Assembly (NCBI GenBank): GCA_022711355.1
Contig: JAKLFE010000013.1
Coordinates: forward strand, 1 to 64,000
Length of the DNA stretch: 64,000 nucleotides
Origin: Spirochaetota bacterium
GTDB lineage: Bacteria > Spirochaetota > Spirochaetia > Treponematales > Rectinemataceae
Reading direction: 5' to 3'
Each line of letters begins with the position of its first letter. Within the stretch, counting starts at the first letter, position 1. The position numbers and the translations under genes were made by a program. The notes beneath the pieces were generated by a model that did not search any database, was not told the origin of the DNA, and was given only the letters and a program-made list of their open reading frames with translations. Shown here piece by piece: positions 17,820 to 25,838 of the stretch.

Positions 17820-17881
17820 ACATCTTAATACATCTTAAGACGTATTTAAACGTATTGTACATACACCTCTGCCGCTGTCAA
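17820..17881 (-). promoter_or_regulatory. frl operon sigma70 promoter with phased operator-like repeats
   Basis: Read on the minus strand, TTGACA (17876-17881), a 16-nt spacer and TACAAT (17854-17859) form a near-consensus promoter 50 nt upstream of frlB. Immediately downstream of the -10, at 17820-17853, four 10-bp units follow in plus-strand phase: ACATCTTAAT, ACATCTTAAG, ACGTATTTAA, ACGTATTGTA. Within them 17829-17846 forms an almost perfect 18-bp palindrome centred on CTTAAG. The AT-rich block is unlike the surrounding DNA and sits where a bound repressor would block initiation. FrlR binding is inferred. Confidence 0.8.
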
Positions 17882-17906
17882 GAGAAACTTGCAAAAAAGA
17901 GGGAGG

Positions 17907-19250
17907 CTAGCGGGCCGAAGCTACGGCCCGCGCCGAGGGCGGGGCGAAGCGGTCGCGCGGAAGGGAGCCGAAGCCCGAGGCGCGATAGGATTCGACGCGA
18001 TGGTCGAGGAAGTCGGTGAAGAGGATCCGGCTCCCGTCGGGCGAGACGGCGAGGCCGGTGGGCTGGGCCCCGCCCCACTGGCGGGCGACCACGGCGAGGC
18101 GCCGGGCGTCGATCGCGATGAGCTCCCCGGCGACCGGGCCCTTGCGCTCGTAGCCCTCCTCGCCGTCGGGCCCCCGCGTGCAGGCGTAGATCAGGCGGCC
18201 GTCGGGGGAGAGGGCGCAGCCGTTGGGGTTGGGGCCGAGGCGGAGCTCCGCGAGGAGCCTGCCCCGCGCGCAGTCGAAGGCGAAGAGGGAGCCTCGGCCC
18301 ATGTCGGTGGCGTAGAGCCGGCCGCGGTCGGGGTCGAGGACGAGGTGGCGCTTGGCTCCCCCGTCGGGGGCGTGGAAGGTCGCGAGCTCCATCGAGGCGA
18401 GGTCGAGGCGGAGGATGGCCCCGTCCGAGAAGCGGGCGATGTAGAGCCAGCGCCCGTCGGGGCTCGGGGCCAGGCCCCGGGGCGTGCCCCCCGTCTTGAT
18501 CCGAGCGAGGATCCTCCGGCTCGAGGTCTCGATGACGCAGACATCCTCGCTCACCCAGTTCGAGACGTAGGCCCGCGAGCCGTCGGGGGAGGATGCGATC
18601 ACCTTGGGATAGGAGCCCCCCGAGGGGAAGCTGTCCTTGTAGGCGAAGCTGTCCAGGTCGAAGGCGTGGATCCGCGAGCTGTGCATCTGGGAAACCCAGA
18701 TCTCGCGCGAGCGCGGGAAGAAGGCGCACTCCACGAAGCCCTCGGAGGCGGCGAAGGGGAGGGGAGGCTCGAGCCTCCCCAGGGGGGCGAGGCTCGCGGC
18801 GTCGAGGAGGTCGGCTCCCCGCCCCGAGAGGAGGGGTACGACGAGGAAGCGCCCGTCGGGGCTGAAGGCCAGGCTCTTGGGCCGGAGGCCCGTCGGGCCC
18901 ATGCGCTCCAGCTCGAGGGGGGAGCCGGCCCGCTCGAGCTTCTCCTCGAGGAGGAGGGGCCCCCGGGCGGGAAGGCCGGAGGGAGGGGGCAGCTCGAGGC
19001 TGATCCGCCGGGCGACGCAGCCCTCGGCGAGGATCAGGAGCTCCTGGGGCCCGGGCTCGAGGGAGGCCCAGCGGATCCCGTTCCGTCCCTGCCGGAGGGG
19101 GAGCTCCTCGCGCCCGCGGAAGACCAGGGCGCCGGGGGGCGCGAGACGGAGGCCCAGCTCGACGCGGCTCCGCGGGGGCTCGGCCTCCAGGGCGGCTCCG
19201 GAGCTCGCGGCGAGGAGGATGGAAAGGAGAACAGCCTGGCCGGCCCTCAT
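17907..19250 (-). CDS. Exported YVTN-type beta-propeller protein
   Basis: 447 residues. A signal peptide (about residues 1-22) is followed by a beta-sandwich-like N-terminal part (about 25-110) and a beta-propeller with repeated SPDGRFL, SPDGSRAYVSNW, SPDGRWLYIARF, DPDRGRLYATDM, SPDGRLIYACT and SPDGSRILFTDF units at about 40-residue spacing (about 115-430). These lactonase/YVTN-like repeats usually act in binding or as periplasmic or surface scaffolds; no catalytic residues are recognisable. Its ATG overlaps the stop of the upstream TPR lipoprotein gene (ATGA), so the two are co-translated and may act together. Function unknown. Confidence 0.85.
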   Translation of the reverse strand: MRAGQAVLLSILLAASSGAALEAEPPRSRVELGLRLAPPGALVFRGREELPLRQGRNGIRWASLEPGPQELLILAEGCVARRISLELPPPSGLPARGPLLLEEKLERAGSPLELERMGPTGLRPKSLAFSPDGRFLVVPLLSGRGADLLDAASLAPLGRLEPPLPFAASEGFVECAFFPRSREIWVSQMHSSRIHAFDLDSFAYKDSFPSGGSYPKVIASSPDGSRAYVSNWVSEDVCVIETSSRRILARIKTGGTPRGLAPSPDGRWLYIARFSDGAILRLDLASMELATFHAPDGGAKRHLVLDPDRGRLYATDMGRGSLFAFDCARGRLLAELRLGPNPNGCALSPDGRLIYACTRGPDGEEGYERKGPVAGELIAIDARRLAVVARQWGGAQPTGLAVSPDGSRILFTDFLDHRVESYRASGFGSLPRDRFAPPSARAVASAR

Positions 19251-20203
19251 CGCCCCGGGGCCTCGGCCCCGGCTTTGGCCGGCTCAGCGGCGGCGGAGGG
19301 AGCGCCGGAGAGGCCCTTCTCGGTCAGGAGCCGCGTGACCTCCTCGCGCTCGGCCAGGACGGGCTCGGCCAAGAGGGCCTCGGCCGCCTCGCGGTCGGCG
19401 AAGCCGGCCTCGAGGGCCTTCTTCAGGGCCTCGAGGCCCCCGCCCCCGTCCTCGGCCACGACGAGGCGGAGGCGGGCCAGGGAGAACCAGGCGAGCTTGC
19501 GCGCGGCGTCGGCCTGGACCGAGGCGGCCAGGCTCTCCATGGCCTCCGAGAAGCGGCGGGCCTCGGCGTAGAGGAGGCCGAGCCGCTCCAGGGCCTCGGC
19601 GTCGGCCTTGCCGAGCTTCCGCGCGGCCTCGAAGGCGGCGATGGCCTCGTCGCGGAGGCCGAGCTCGGAGCGGATGAGGCCGAGGAGGAGCCAGGCCTGG
19701 CCGTCCTCGCCCCGGGCCGCGAGGAGGCGCCCGAGCTCCTCGGCGGCCCGTTCCCGGTCGCCGGCCGCCCGCCGGAGGAGGGCCGCGTTGTAGACGGCGT
19801 CGGGGGCGTCGGGCTCGAGGGCGAGGAGCTCCTCGTAGCTGGCGAGGGCGGCCGCGGCGTCGCCCGACTTGTACTGGACGAAGGCCCTCGTCGCGATGAT
19901 CCGCGTATTGCCCGGGTCCTCCTCGTTGAGGGCGTCGAGGGCTACGAGGGCCGTCGCGTAGTCGCCGGCCTCGGCGAGGGAGCGGGCGAGGTTGAAGGAG
20001 GCTCCCTTGAGCTCGGGGTCGAGGGCGAAGGCCCGCGAGAAGGCCTCCCCGGCCTTCTTCCACTCGCCCTTGTCGAACCAGGCCGTACCCAGCTCGTACC
20101 AGCCGCGGGCGAGCTCCGAGCGGGGAGCCGAGGCGCAGGAGGCGAGCGCCAGGGCGAGGATGAGGGCGGCCGCGAGGACGGCCTTCGCTCGAGCCGGGGG
20201 CAT
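19247..20203 (-). CDS. TPR-repeat lipoprotein
   Basis: 318 residues starting at ATG 20203. The signal sequence ends in LALASC with Cys23 as lipidation site. At least five tetratricopeptide repeats follow (GWYELGTAWFDKGEWKKAGE, NLARSLAEAGDYATAL, AFVQYKSGDAAAALASYEEL, GLLYAEARRFSEAM and others). The long upstream frame is the shadow of the DUF1846 gene. TPR lipoproteins commonly scaffold envelope complexes. Overlap with the propeller gene downstream suggests a two-protein envelope assembly; the role itself is unknown. Confidence 0.85.
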   Translation of the reverse strand: MPPARAKAVLAAALILALALASCASAPRSELARGWYELGTAWFDKGEWKKAGEAFSRAFALDPELKGASFNLARSLAEAGDYATALVALDALNEEDPGNTRIIATRAFVQYKSGDAAAALASYEELLALEPDAPDAVYNAALLRRAAGDRERAAEELGRLLAARGEDGQAWLLLGLIRSELGLRDEAIAAFEAARKLGKADAEALERLGLLYAEARRFSEAMESLAASVQADAARKLAWFSLARLRLVVAEDGGGGLEALKKALEAGFADREAAEALLAEPVLAEREEVTRLLTEKGLSGAPSAAAEPAKAGAEAPGR

Positions 20204-20244
20204 GGCCGCATTGTGCCACGGATGGCGGGCCGCGGCGAGCCCCC

Positions 20245-21768
20245 TCATTCCACGAAGAGCCGCTTCGAGGCGAAGAGGGGATCGGAGGTCAGGTTGACCC
20301 CGAGCTTGCGCAGGCCCGCCTCGTCGCCGGGGGTCGGCACGTGGCTGAGGTGCATCTGGCAGCCGCGCAGGCCGCGCAGGGCGTCGAGGCAGGTCTGGAC
20401 CATGGGCGTCAGGGTCGCGCCGATGGAGAGGGCGATGAGGACCTCGTCGACGTCGAGGCTCGCGCTCTTGCCGCGGAGGACCTCGCGCTTGAGCCGGGCG
20501 ATGGACTCGATGACCAGGGGGGAAAGCAGGGGGATCGAGTCGGGCACCCCCGCCATGCGCTTGGCCCCGTTGATGACCGCGGCGGTGGCCGCGTGGAGGA
20601 GGGTGGAGTTCTTGCCGGTGACGATCTCGCCCGAGGGCAGCTGGAGGGCCGCCCCGCAGTAGACCGAGTCGACGCCCTTGGCCGCGCCGGCGGCCTGGGC
20701 GGCGGCCGCCGCCGCGCGCGCCGCCGGCACCACGGCCCGGTACTCCGGGCCGATGCCGAGCTCCTTCAAAAGGAGGTCGGCCTTCTCGAGGGAGGATCGG
20801 TCGGCCATGCCCGTCGTGTACTCGCTCGCGCAGCGGAGGTAGCGGCGCACGACCTCCTGCTTGGCCGCCTCGCGGCAGGCCTCGTCGTCCACGATGGCGA
20901 AGCCGGCGCGGTTCACGCCCATCTCCGTGGGCGAGCGGTATGCCCCCGGCTCGTCGGTTATCCGGTCGAGGATGGCCTTGAGGATGGGGAAGGACTCGAC
21001 GTCGCGGTTGTAGTTCACCGCCGCCTCCCCGGCGGCCTCGAGGTGGAAGGGGTCGATGAGGTTGAAGTCCTTGAGGTCGAGGGTCGCGGCCTCGTAGGCG
21101 ATGTTCACCGGGTGCTTGAGCGGGAGGCTCCAGATGGGGAAGGTCTCGAACTTGGCGTACATGGCCCGGTGCCCGAGGCGGTGGTCGTGGTAGACCTGGG
21201 AGAGGCAGGTGGCCATCTTGCCCGAGCCCGGCCCCGGGCCGGTCACGACCACGAGGGGCTTGGTGATCTCGACGCGGGGGTTGGCCCCGTAGCCCTGGTC
21301 CGAGACGATCGTGTCGATGTCGGTCGGGTAGCCCTTGGTGGGCTCGTGGGTGTAGACCCGGACGCCCCGGTTCTCGAGCTTGGTCTTGAAGGCCCGGGCG
21401 GCGGCCTGGCCCTCCCAGCGGGTGATGACGACGGCGGCGACGGAGAGGCCCCACTCGCCCAGGTCGTCGATGAGCTTCATCGCGTCGGCGTCGTAGGTGA
21501 TGCCGTAGTCGGCCCGGATCTTGCGGTGCTCGATGGCCCCCGCGTGGATGCAGAGCACGATCTCGGCCTCGCGCTCGAGCTCCTTGAGCAGCCGCACCTT
21601 GACGTTGGGGTCGTAGCCGGGCAGGACCCGTGCGGCGTGGAAGTCCGCGAGGATCTTCCCCCCGAACTCGAGGTAGAGCCGGCCCTCGAAGCGGCGCATC
21701 CGCTCCCGTATGTAGGCCGCCTGCTCGGCTATGTACTTCTCGTTGTCGAACGCGACGGCTCCCGCCAT
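20245..21768 (-). CDS. DUF1846 family protein
   Basis: 507 residues, full length for the family, which is common in Firmicutes, spirochaetes and other anaerobes and has no settled function. Visible features are RLYLEFGGKILADFHAARVL at the N-terminus, a P-loop-like GPGPGSGK at 177-184 with MATCLSQVYHD after it, and PTEMGVNRAGF in the middle. A poly-alanine stretch (residues about 349-365) appears to be a linker. There is no signal peptide, so it should be cytoplasmic. GGAGGT precedes the ATG. It stands alone, divergent from the ArsC-like gene. Confidence 0.88.
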   Translation of the reverse strand: MAGAVAFDNEKYIAEQAAYIRERMRRFEGRLYLEFGGKILADFHAARVLPGYDPNVKVRLLKELEREAEIVLCIHAGAIEHRKIRADYGITYDADAMKLIDDLGEWGLSVAAVVITRWEGQAAARAFKTKLENRGVRVYTHEPTKGYPTDIDTIVSDQGYGANPRVEITKPLVVVTGPGPGSGKMATCLSQVYHDHRLGHRAMYAKFETFPIWSLPLKHPVNIAYEAATLDLKDFNLIDPFHLEAAGEAAVNYNRDVESFPILKAILDRITDEPGAYRSPTEMGVNRAGFAIVDDEACREAAKQEVVRRYLRCASEYTTGMADRSSLEKADLLLKELGIGPEYRAVVPAARAAAAAAQAAGAAKGVDSVYCGAALQLPSGEIVTGKNSTLLHAATAAVINGAKRMAGVPDSIPLLSPLVIESIARLKREVLRGKSASLDVDEVLIALSIGATLTPMVQTCLDALRGLRGCQMHLSHVPTPGDEAGLRKLGVNLTSDPLFASKRLFVE

Positions 21769-21850
21769 GGACCACCTCCCGGACGGGAAGGCAGTCTACA
21801 CCGAGCCGCCCGCTTACGGCTACTCCGGCCGGCCCGGTATACTGGGAGCC

Positions 21851-22189
21851 ATGGGACTGCAGGTCTTCGGCACGAGGAAGTGCCCCGACACGCGCAAGGC
21901 CGAGCGCTGGCTCAAGGAGCGGGGCGTCAAGTACCAGTTCGTGGACCTCGCCGGGAAGGGCATGAGCCCGGGCGAGCTGCGGAGCGTCGCGGCCGCGCTG
22001 GGCATCGACGCGTTAGTCGACCAGGAAGGCGAGCGCTACGCCCGCCGCGGCTTGGCCTACCTGGAGGCCGACCTCGAGGAGGAGCTCCTCGCCGACCCCC
22101 TCCTCCTCAAGACCCCCGTCGTCCGGGACGGGAAGCGGGCCAGCGTCGGCTACCGGCCCGAGCTCTGGAAGGCCTGGCTCGGGGGCTGA
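21851..22189 (+). CDS. ArsC/Spx-family (YffB-like) thioredoxin-fold protein
   Basis: 112 residues. The fold starts MGLQVFGTRKCPDTRKAERW with Cys11 in the CxxTRKA motif of the YffB/Spx-like branch; the arsenate reductase CX5R arrangement is only partly kept. LLKTPVVRDGKRASVGYRPELW near the C-terminus is typical of this family (cis-Pro before Val). A redox or glutathione-linked reductase role is the family default; arsenate reduction is not indicated by context. A TATACT box (21838-21843) ends 7 nt before the ATG, leaving almost no leader. Confidence 0.85.
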   Translation: MGLQVFGTRKCPDTRKAERWLKERGVKYQFVDLAGKGMSPGELRSVAAALGIDALVDQEGERYARRGLAYLEADLEEELLADPLLLKTPVVRDGKRASVGYRPELWKAWLGG

Positions 22190-22193
22190 GGGC

Positions 22194-23795
22194 CTAGGGC
22201 CGATCCCGGCCCTCGTACTCGAAGCAGTCGAAATCCGCCGCGCTCCGCGCCGGCGTGCCCTGGGCGTTGGCGAACAGGCCGACCATCGTGCCGGTATGGT
22301 GCTTGCCCTCGGCCACGCCCTCGTCGGAGAGGAAGCTCGAGTCGGCGACCGTCCCGACGGTCCGCCAGCCTCCCTGGTCCGAGAGCTCCCGCGCGAGGAA
22401 GCGCCGGGCCTGGCCCTCGACCTCGACGCGGAGCTCGACGGCCGCCCTCCCGCCCGGATCGTCCAGGGGCAGCTCTCCGAGGACCCGTTTCCGACCGTTG
22501 CGGTTCTCGGCGAGCCTGAGCCGGAGGCCCCGCTCCCGGAGCAGGGCGAGGCTCACGTGGTTGCGCAGGCCGTAGTAGCAGGCCAGCCCGGCCTCGCCGC
22601 CTCCCTCGGGCGGGTCGAACTCGAGGCGGAGCGAGGCGGTATAGCGGTGCTCCGTCTCCCGCCTAAGCAGGGTATTCTTGGCGCCGATCGAGTCCAGGCC
22701 CCCGGGCCCGGTCAGGATCCGGAAGAAGCCGGGCCGCTCCGACAGCGACCAGGAGGAGGGGTCGGGATTGCGGGCGAACTCCCACTCGAGCCGGAGCCGC
22801 GGCGCCTCGAAGTCGTCGCGCCAGGGCCCGTTTCCGGGCCGCCGCGCCGGGGAGGCCGAGGGCAGGTTAGGCGCCGCTTGGATCTCGCTCGGCCCCCTGC
22901 CCTCGTTCACCGCGGGCCAGCCTTCCTCGGTCCAGCGCATCGGGTCCAGGGCGGTCTCGCGGCCGAGGGTGGTCCAGGGGCCGCCGTTCGGGCGGCCGCA
23001 GAGGTAGAGCATCCACCAGTCCCCGGCCGGGGTCTGGATCGGCGAGCCGTGGCCGCAGCGCTGGAGGGGGGCCGAGGGCTCGGCCTGGGTCAGGATGGGG
23101 TTATGCGGACACTCCTCGTAGGGCCCCGCGAGCTTCCGCGAGCGCGCGACGGTGACGCAGTGGCCGAAGCCGGTCCCCCCCTCGGCGAGGAAGGCGTAGT
23201 ACCAGCCGTCCTTGAGAAGGAGCCTGGGACCCTCGGCGCAGGGCCTGCCGGTCCCGGCCCAGGCCTGGAAGGCCTCGCCGGCGACGGCCTTCCCGTCGCT
23301 CGTGAGGGGGACCAGCGTGAGGCCCGGGGCTATGGCCATCCAGCGGCTCCCCTCCCCGTCGACGAAGAGGGAGGGATCGATGTTGTCGACCTCGAGGAAG
23401 ACGGGCCTCGACCAGGGGCCTTCGGGCCGCTCGGCGCAGGTATAGAGCTGCCTTCGCAGGGGCCAGGCTGTTCCCGGGCCCCCGGGTATCCCCTCGGGAG
23501 GGTTGTTGAGCCTGAGGGTGGCGTAGAGATGGAAGAGCCCGTCGTGGAAGGAGAGGTCGGGGGCCCAGATGCCGTGGGAGTCGGCGAGCTCCGAGAGATC
23601 CAGGTAGGAGCCCTCCGAGACCGCGTGGCCGACGATCTCCCAGTGCACGAGGTCCCGCGAACGCGAGATGGGCACGGCCGGGAAATACTGGAAGCTGGAG
23701 TTCGCGAGGTAGAAATCCTCCCCGACCCTCGTCGCCGAGGGGTCGGGGAAGAAGCCGCGGAGGACGGGGTTGCGGTAGCTCCCGCGCGGGCCCAT
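22194..23795 (-). CDS. Glycoside hydrolase family 43, beta-xylosidase/arabinofuranosidase type
   Basis: 533 residues without a signal peptide. A five-bladed propeller covers about 1-310. The three catalytic acidic residues are placed as expected: Asp18 in FFPDPS, the Asp in NIDPSLFVDGEG (pKa modulator), and the Glu in CAEGPRLLLKDGWYY (general acid). A C-terminal beta-sandwich (about 330-530; FDFEAP-like start, GLACYYGLRNHVSL, TVADSSFLSDEG) is the XynB-type domain. Cytoplasmic action on imported xylo- or arabino-oligosaccharides is inferred. It lies 9 nt downstream of the permease gene, so it belongs to the same operon as the Lpl-type importer. Confidence 0.9.
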   Translation of the reverse strand: MGPRGSYRNPVLRGFFPDPSATRVGEDFYLANSSFQYFPAVPISRSRDLVHWEIVGHAVSEGSYLDLSELADSHGIWAPDLSFHDGLFHLYATLRLNNPPEGIPGGPGTAWPLRRQLYTCAERPEGPWSRPVFLEVDNIDPSLFVDGEGSRWMAIAPGLTLVPLTSDGKAVAGEAFQAWAGTGRPCAEGPRLLLKDGWYYAFLAEGGTGFGHCVTVARSRKLAGPYEECPHNPILTQAEPSAPLQRCGHGSPIQTPAGDWWMLYLCGRPNGGPWTTLGRETALDPMRWTEEGWPAVNEGRGPSEIQAAPNLPSASPARRPGNGPWRDDFEAPRLRLEWEFARNPDPSSWSLSERPGFFRILTGPGGLDSIGAKNTLLRRETEHRYTASLRLEFDPPEGGGEAGLACYYGLRNHVSLALLRERGLRLRLAENRNGRKRVLGELPLDDPGGRAAVELRVEVEGQARRFLARELSDQGGWRTVGTVADSSFLSDEGVAEGKHHTGTMVGLFANAQGTPARSAADFDCFEYEGRDRP

Positions 23796-23804
23796 CGGCG
23801 TGGG

Positions 23805-24671
23805 CTACTCCTTGACCGAGCCCATGGTCACGCCCGCGATGAAGTAGCGCTGGGCGAAGGGGTAGATGACGAAGAAGGGCAGCATGGCCACGACGACTCC
23901 CGCGTTCTTCACCATGTTCGCGAAGCCGATGATCGCCGGGTCGTTGATGTTCTGCTCGCTCAGGATGAGGTCGCGGAGCTTTATCTGGAAGTTGTAGTAG
24001 TCGGTCTTGGAGATGTACATGACGTAGCGGAAGAACTCGTTCCAGTACTCGACCGCGAAGAACAGGCCTATCGAGGCGAGGGCCGCGGTCGACAGGGGGA
24101 GGACGATCGACCAGAAGACCTGGGGAGGCGTCGCCCCGTCGATCTCGGCCGACTCGAACAGGCTCTCCGGGATCTGCTCGAAGAAGCTCCGCATGAGGAT
24201 CATGTTGAAGACGTTGACGCTCGGGGGAAGGAGGACGGCCCAGAGCGTGTTGGTCATGTGCAGGCCCTTGAGCACGAGGAAGGTGGGCACGAGGCCGCCG
24301 TTGAAGACCATCGTGACGAAGATGAACTTCGCGAAGAAGCCGCGGCCGACGAGCTTCTTCTGCCTGAGCACGTAGGCCCCGAGGGTGGCCATGGTCAGCC
24401 CGAGGGCCGTGCCGCAGACCGTCGTGACGATCGAGACCAGGAGGGGCTGGCGGAGGTTGGGGTTGGTGAAGATGCTCTTGTAGGCCTCGATCGAGGGGTT
24501 CTTGGGCCAGAAGTTGAGGCCGTAGATGGTGCTGCGGTCGAAGGAGTCCGAGATCACCTTGGCCAGGGGCACCAGCATCAGGACGAGGAGGAGGAACATG
24601 AAAAACACGTTGCAGATCCGGAAGATCGAGCGGCCCGCGTGGCCGTTCCGGAGCGAAAAGACTTCCCTCAC
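23805..24671 (-). CDS. ABC transporter permease (LplC/MalG type)
   Basis: 288 residues starting at GTG 24671 behind GGGGGAG. Six membrane helices; the EAA-type loop is FESAEIDGATPPQVFWSIVLP near residues 180-200, and the ending AGVTMGSVKE is typical for LplC. The upstream open frame is the shadow of the LplB-type gene. It forms the channel with that subunit for the binding protein encoded upstream. The substrate is probably a hemicellulose-derived oligosaccharide, judged from the two GH43 genes beside it. Confidence 0.92.
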   Translation of the reverse strand: MREVFSLRNGHAGRSIFRICNVFFMFLLLVLMLVPLAKVISDSFDRSTIYGLNFWPKNPSIEAYKSIFTNPNLRQPLLVSIVTTVCGTALGLTMATLGAYVLRQKKLVGRGFFAKFIFVTMVFNGGLVPTFLVLKGLHMTNTLWAVLLPPSVNVFNMILMRSFFEQIPESLFESAEIDGATPPQVFWSIVLPLSTAALASIGLFFAVEYWNEFFRYVMYISKTDYYNFQIKLRDLILSEQNINDPAIIGFANMVKNAGVVVAMLPFFVIYPFAQRYFIAGVTMGSVKE

Positions 24672-24685
24672 GCTACTCCCCCTTC

Positions 24686-25603
24686 CTACAGGACGCTCGA
24701 GCCGCGGATCTTCCTGTTGATGGCGTCGGTGCCGAGGACGAGGAAGAGGCCGATGAAGGACTTGAACAGGTCGATGGCGGTGCCCATGCCGTAGTTGCCC
24801 TGCTGCACGCCGACGCGGTAGGCGAAGGTGGTCAGCACGTCGGTGGCGTTGTAGACGTTCGGGTTCTGGAGCACGAAGACCGATTCGAAGATGTTCATGA
24901 CCTTGCCGAGGTTGAGGATGAACACGATGAGGATGGTCGTGACGATGGCGGGGAGGGTGACCGAGAAGACCTGCCGCAGCCTCCCGGCCCCGTCCATCTC
25001 GGCCGCCTCGTAGAGCTCGGGGTTCACTCCCGAGAGGGCCGCGAGGTAGATGATGGTGCCCCAGCCGGTCTCCTTCCAGCGCACGATGAAGAAGTAGATC
25101 GGCGTCCACCACTTCTGCTGGGCCAGGAAGTAGATCGGCTCGATCCCGAGCTCCTGGAGGACGTTGTTCACGATGCCCACCTGGGGCGAGAGGATGAGGG
25201 TGAAGATCGAGGACACGACGACCCAGGACATGAAGTGGGGCAGGTAGAGGATGGTCTGCACGAGGCCCTTGGCCTTCCGCGAGACGAGCTCGTTGAGCAG
25301 GAGGGCGACCGTCACGGAGAGGATGGTCGAGAGCACGAGGTTCGTGATGCTGTAGAAGAGGGTGTTGCCGAAGGCCCTCCAGAACTGCGGGGCCCTGATC
25401 CCGACGAAGAGGTCGGCGAAGTTGTCCAGGCCGATGAACTTGCGGGCGAAGGGAGTGAACTTGTAGAAGGCCAGCGAGACGCCGACCATCGGCACGTAAT
25501 TGAATATGATGACGAATACCAGGACCGGCGCGAACATGGCGTAGTACATCCAGTCGTTGCGGATCTGCCTGCGCGTCCTGTCCCAATCGCGCGCCTTTAC
25601 CAT
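24686..25603 (-). CDS. ABC transporter permease (LplB type)
   Basis: 305 residues. The start at 25603 (MVKARDWDRTRR) is chosen because GGAGGAGTG lies directly upstream; the longer upstream frame runs through the repeat element. Six helices; FNYVPMVGVSLAFYKFTPF and FIGLDNFADLF are hallmark segments of LplB proteins, and the EAA-type loop is YEAAEMDGAGRLRQVFSVTLP. It partners with the LplC-type permease 14 nt downstream. Expression relative to the binding protein may be set by the hairpin element in the 235-nt gap upstream. Confidence 0.93.
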   Translation of the reverse strand: MVKARDWDRTRRQIRNDWMYYAMFAPVLVFVIIFNYVPMVGVSLAFYKFTPFARKFIGLDNFADLFVGIRAPQFWRAFGNTLFYSITNLVLSTILSVTVALLLNELVSRKAKGLVQTILYLPHFMSWVVVSSIFTLILSPQVGIVNNVLQELGIEPIYFLAQQKWWTPIYFFIVRWKETGWGTIIYLAALSGVNPELYEAAEMDGAGRLRQVFSVTLPAIVTTILIVFILNLGKVMNIFESVFVLQNPNVYNATDVLTTFAYRVGVQQGNYGMGTAIDLFKSFIGLFLVLGTDAINRKIRGSSVL

Positions 25604-25667
25604 CACTCCTCCATGAAAGCGAAAATCGCAGCAGCGAGGAAAGAGAGAGCTGTCCAGTAGGGGAAAG

Positions 25668-25796
25668 ACCACAGAGGCACAGAGGCACAGAGGGAATATG
25701 GGAGAGAAAGAAAGTATGATATCCGGATGGGGTCGCCTTTCTTCGCGGGTCACCCTTCCCTCTTTCTTCCTCTTGACTCTGTGCCTCTGTGGTTCA
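25668..25796. repeat. Large inverted repeat (CACAGAGG type) between binding-protein and permease genes
   Basis: The left arm (about 25668-25715) consists of tandem ACAGAGGC units followed by a purine-rich run. The right arm (about 25757-25796) is its near-complement, ending in GTGCCTCTGTGGTT. The ends pair almost perfectly over 17-18 nt (ACCACAGAGGCACAGAG against its complement) and more loosely inward, with a loop of about 45 nt. Position and composition match the element at 1236-1381, although that one has GCAGAGG units. Both fill the gap between binding-protein and permease genes. Sequence family unknown to me; likely an mRNA-level control element or a mobile hairpin repeat. Confidence 0.75.
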
Positions 25797-25838
25797 ATTC
25801 TCCCTTACGTCAGCCTTTTCTCTGTCGTCGAAAAGCCC

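Noticed and set aside
17820-17853. CRISPR-like interpretation of the 10-bp repeats upstream of frlB
   Set aside because: Units are contiguous, only 10 bp and lack spacers; position after a -10 box fits an operator.
22296-24794. Very long plus-strand frame (832 codons) opposite GH43 and permease genes
   Set aside because: Shadow frame: low-complexity product, spans two real genes and has no domain signature.
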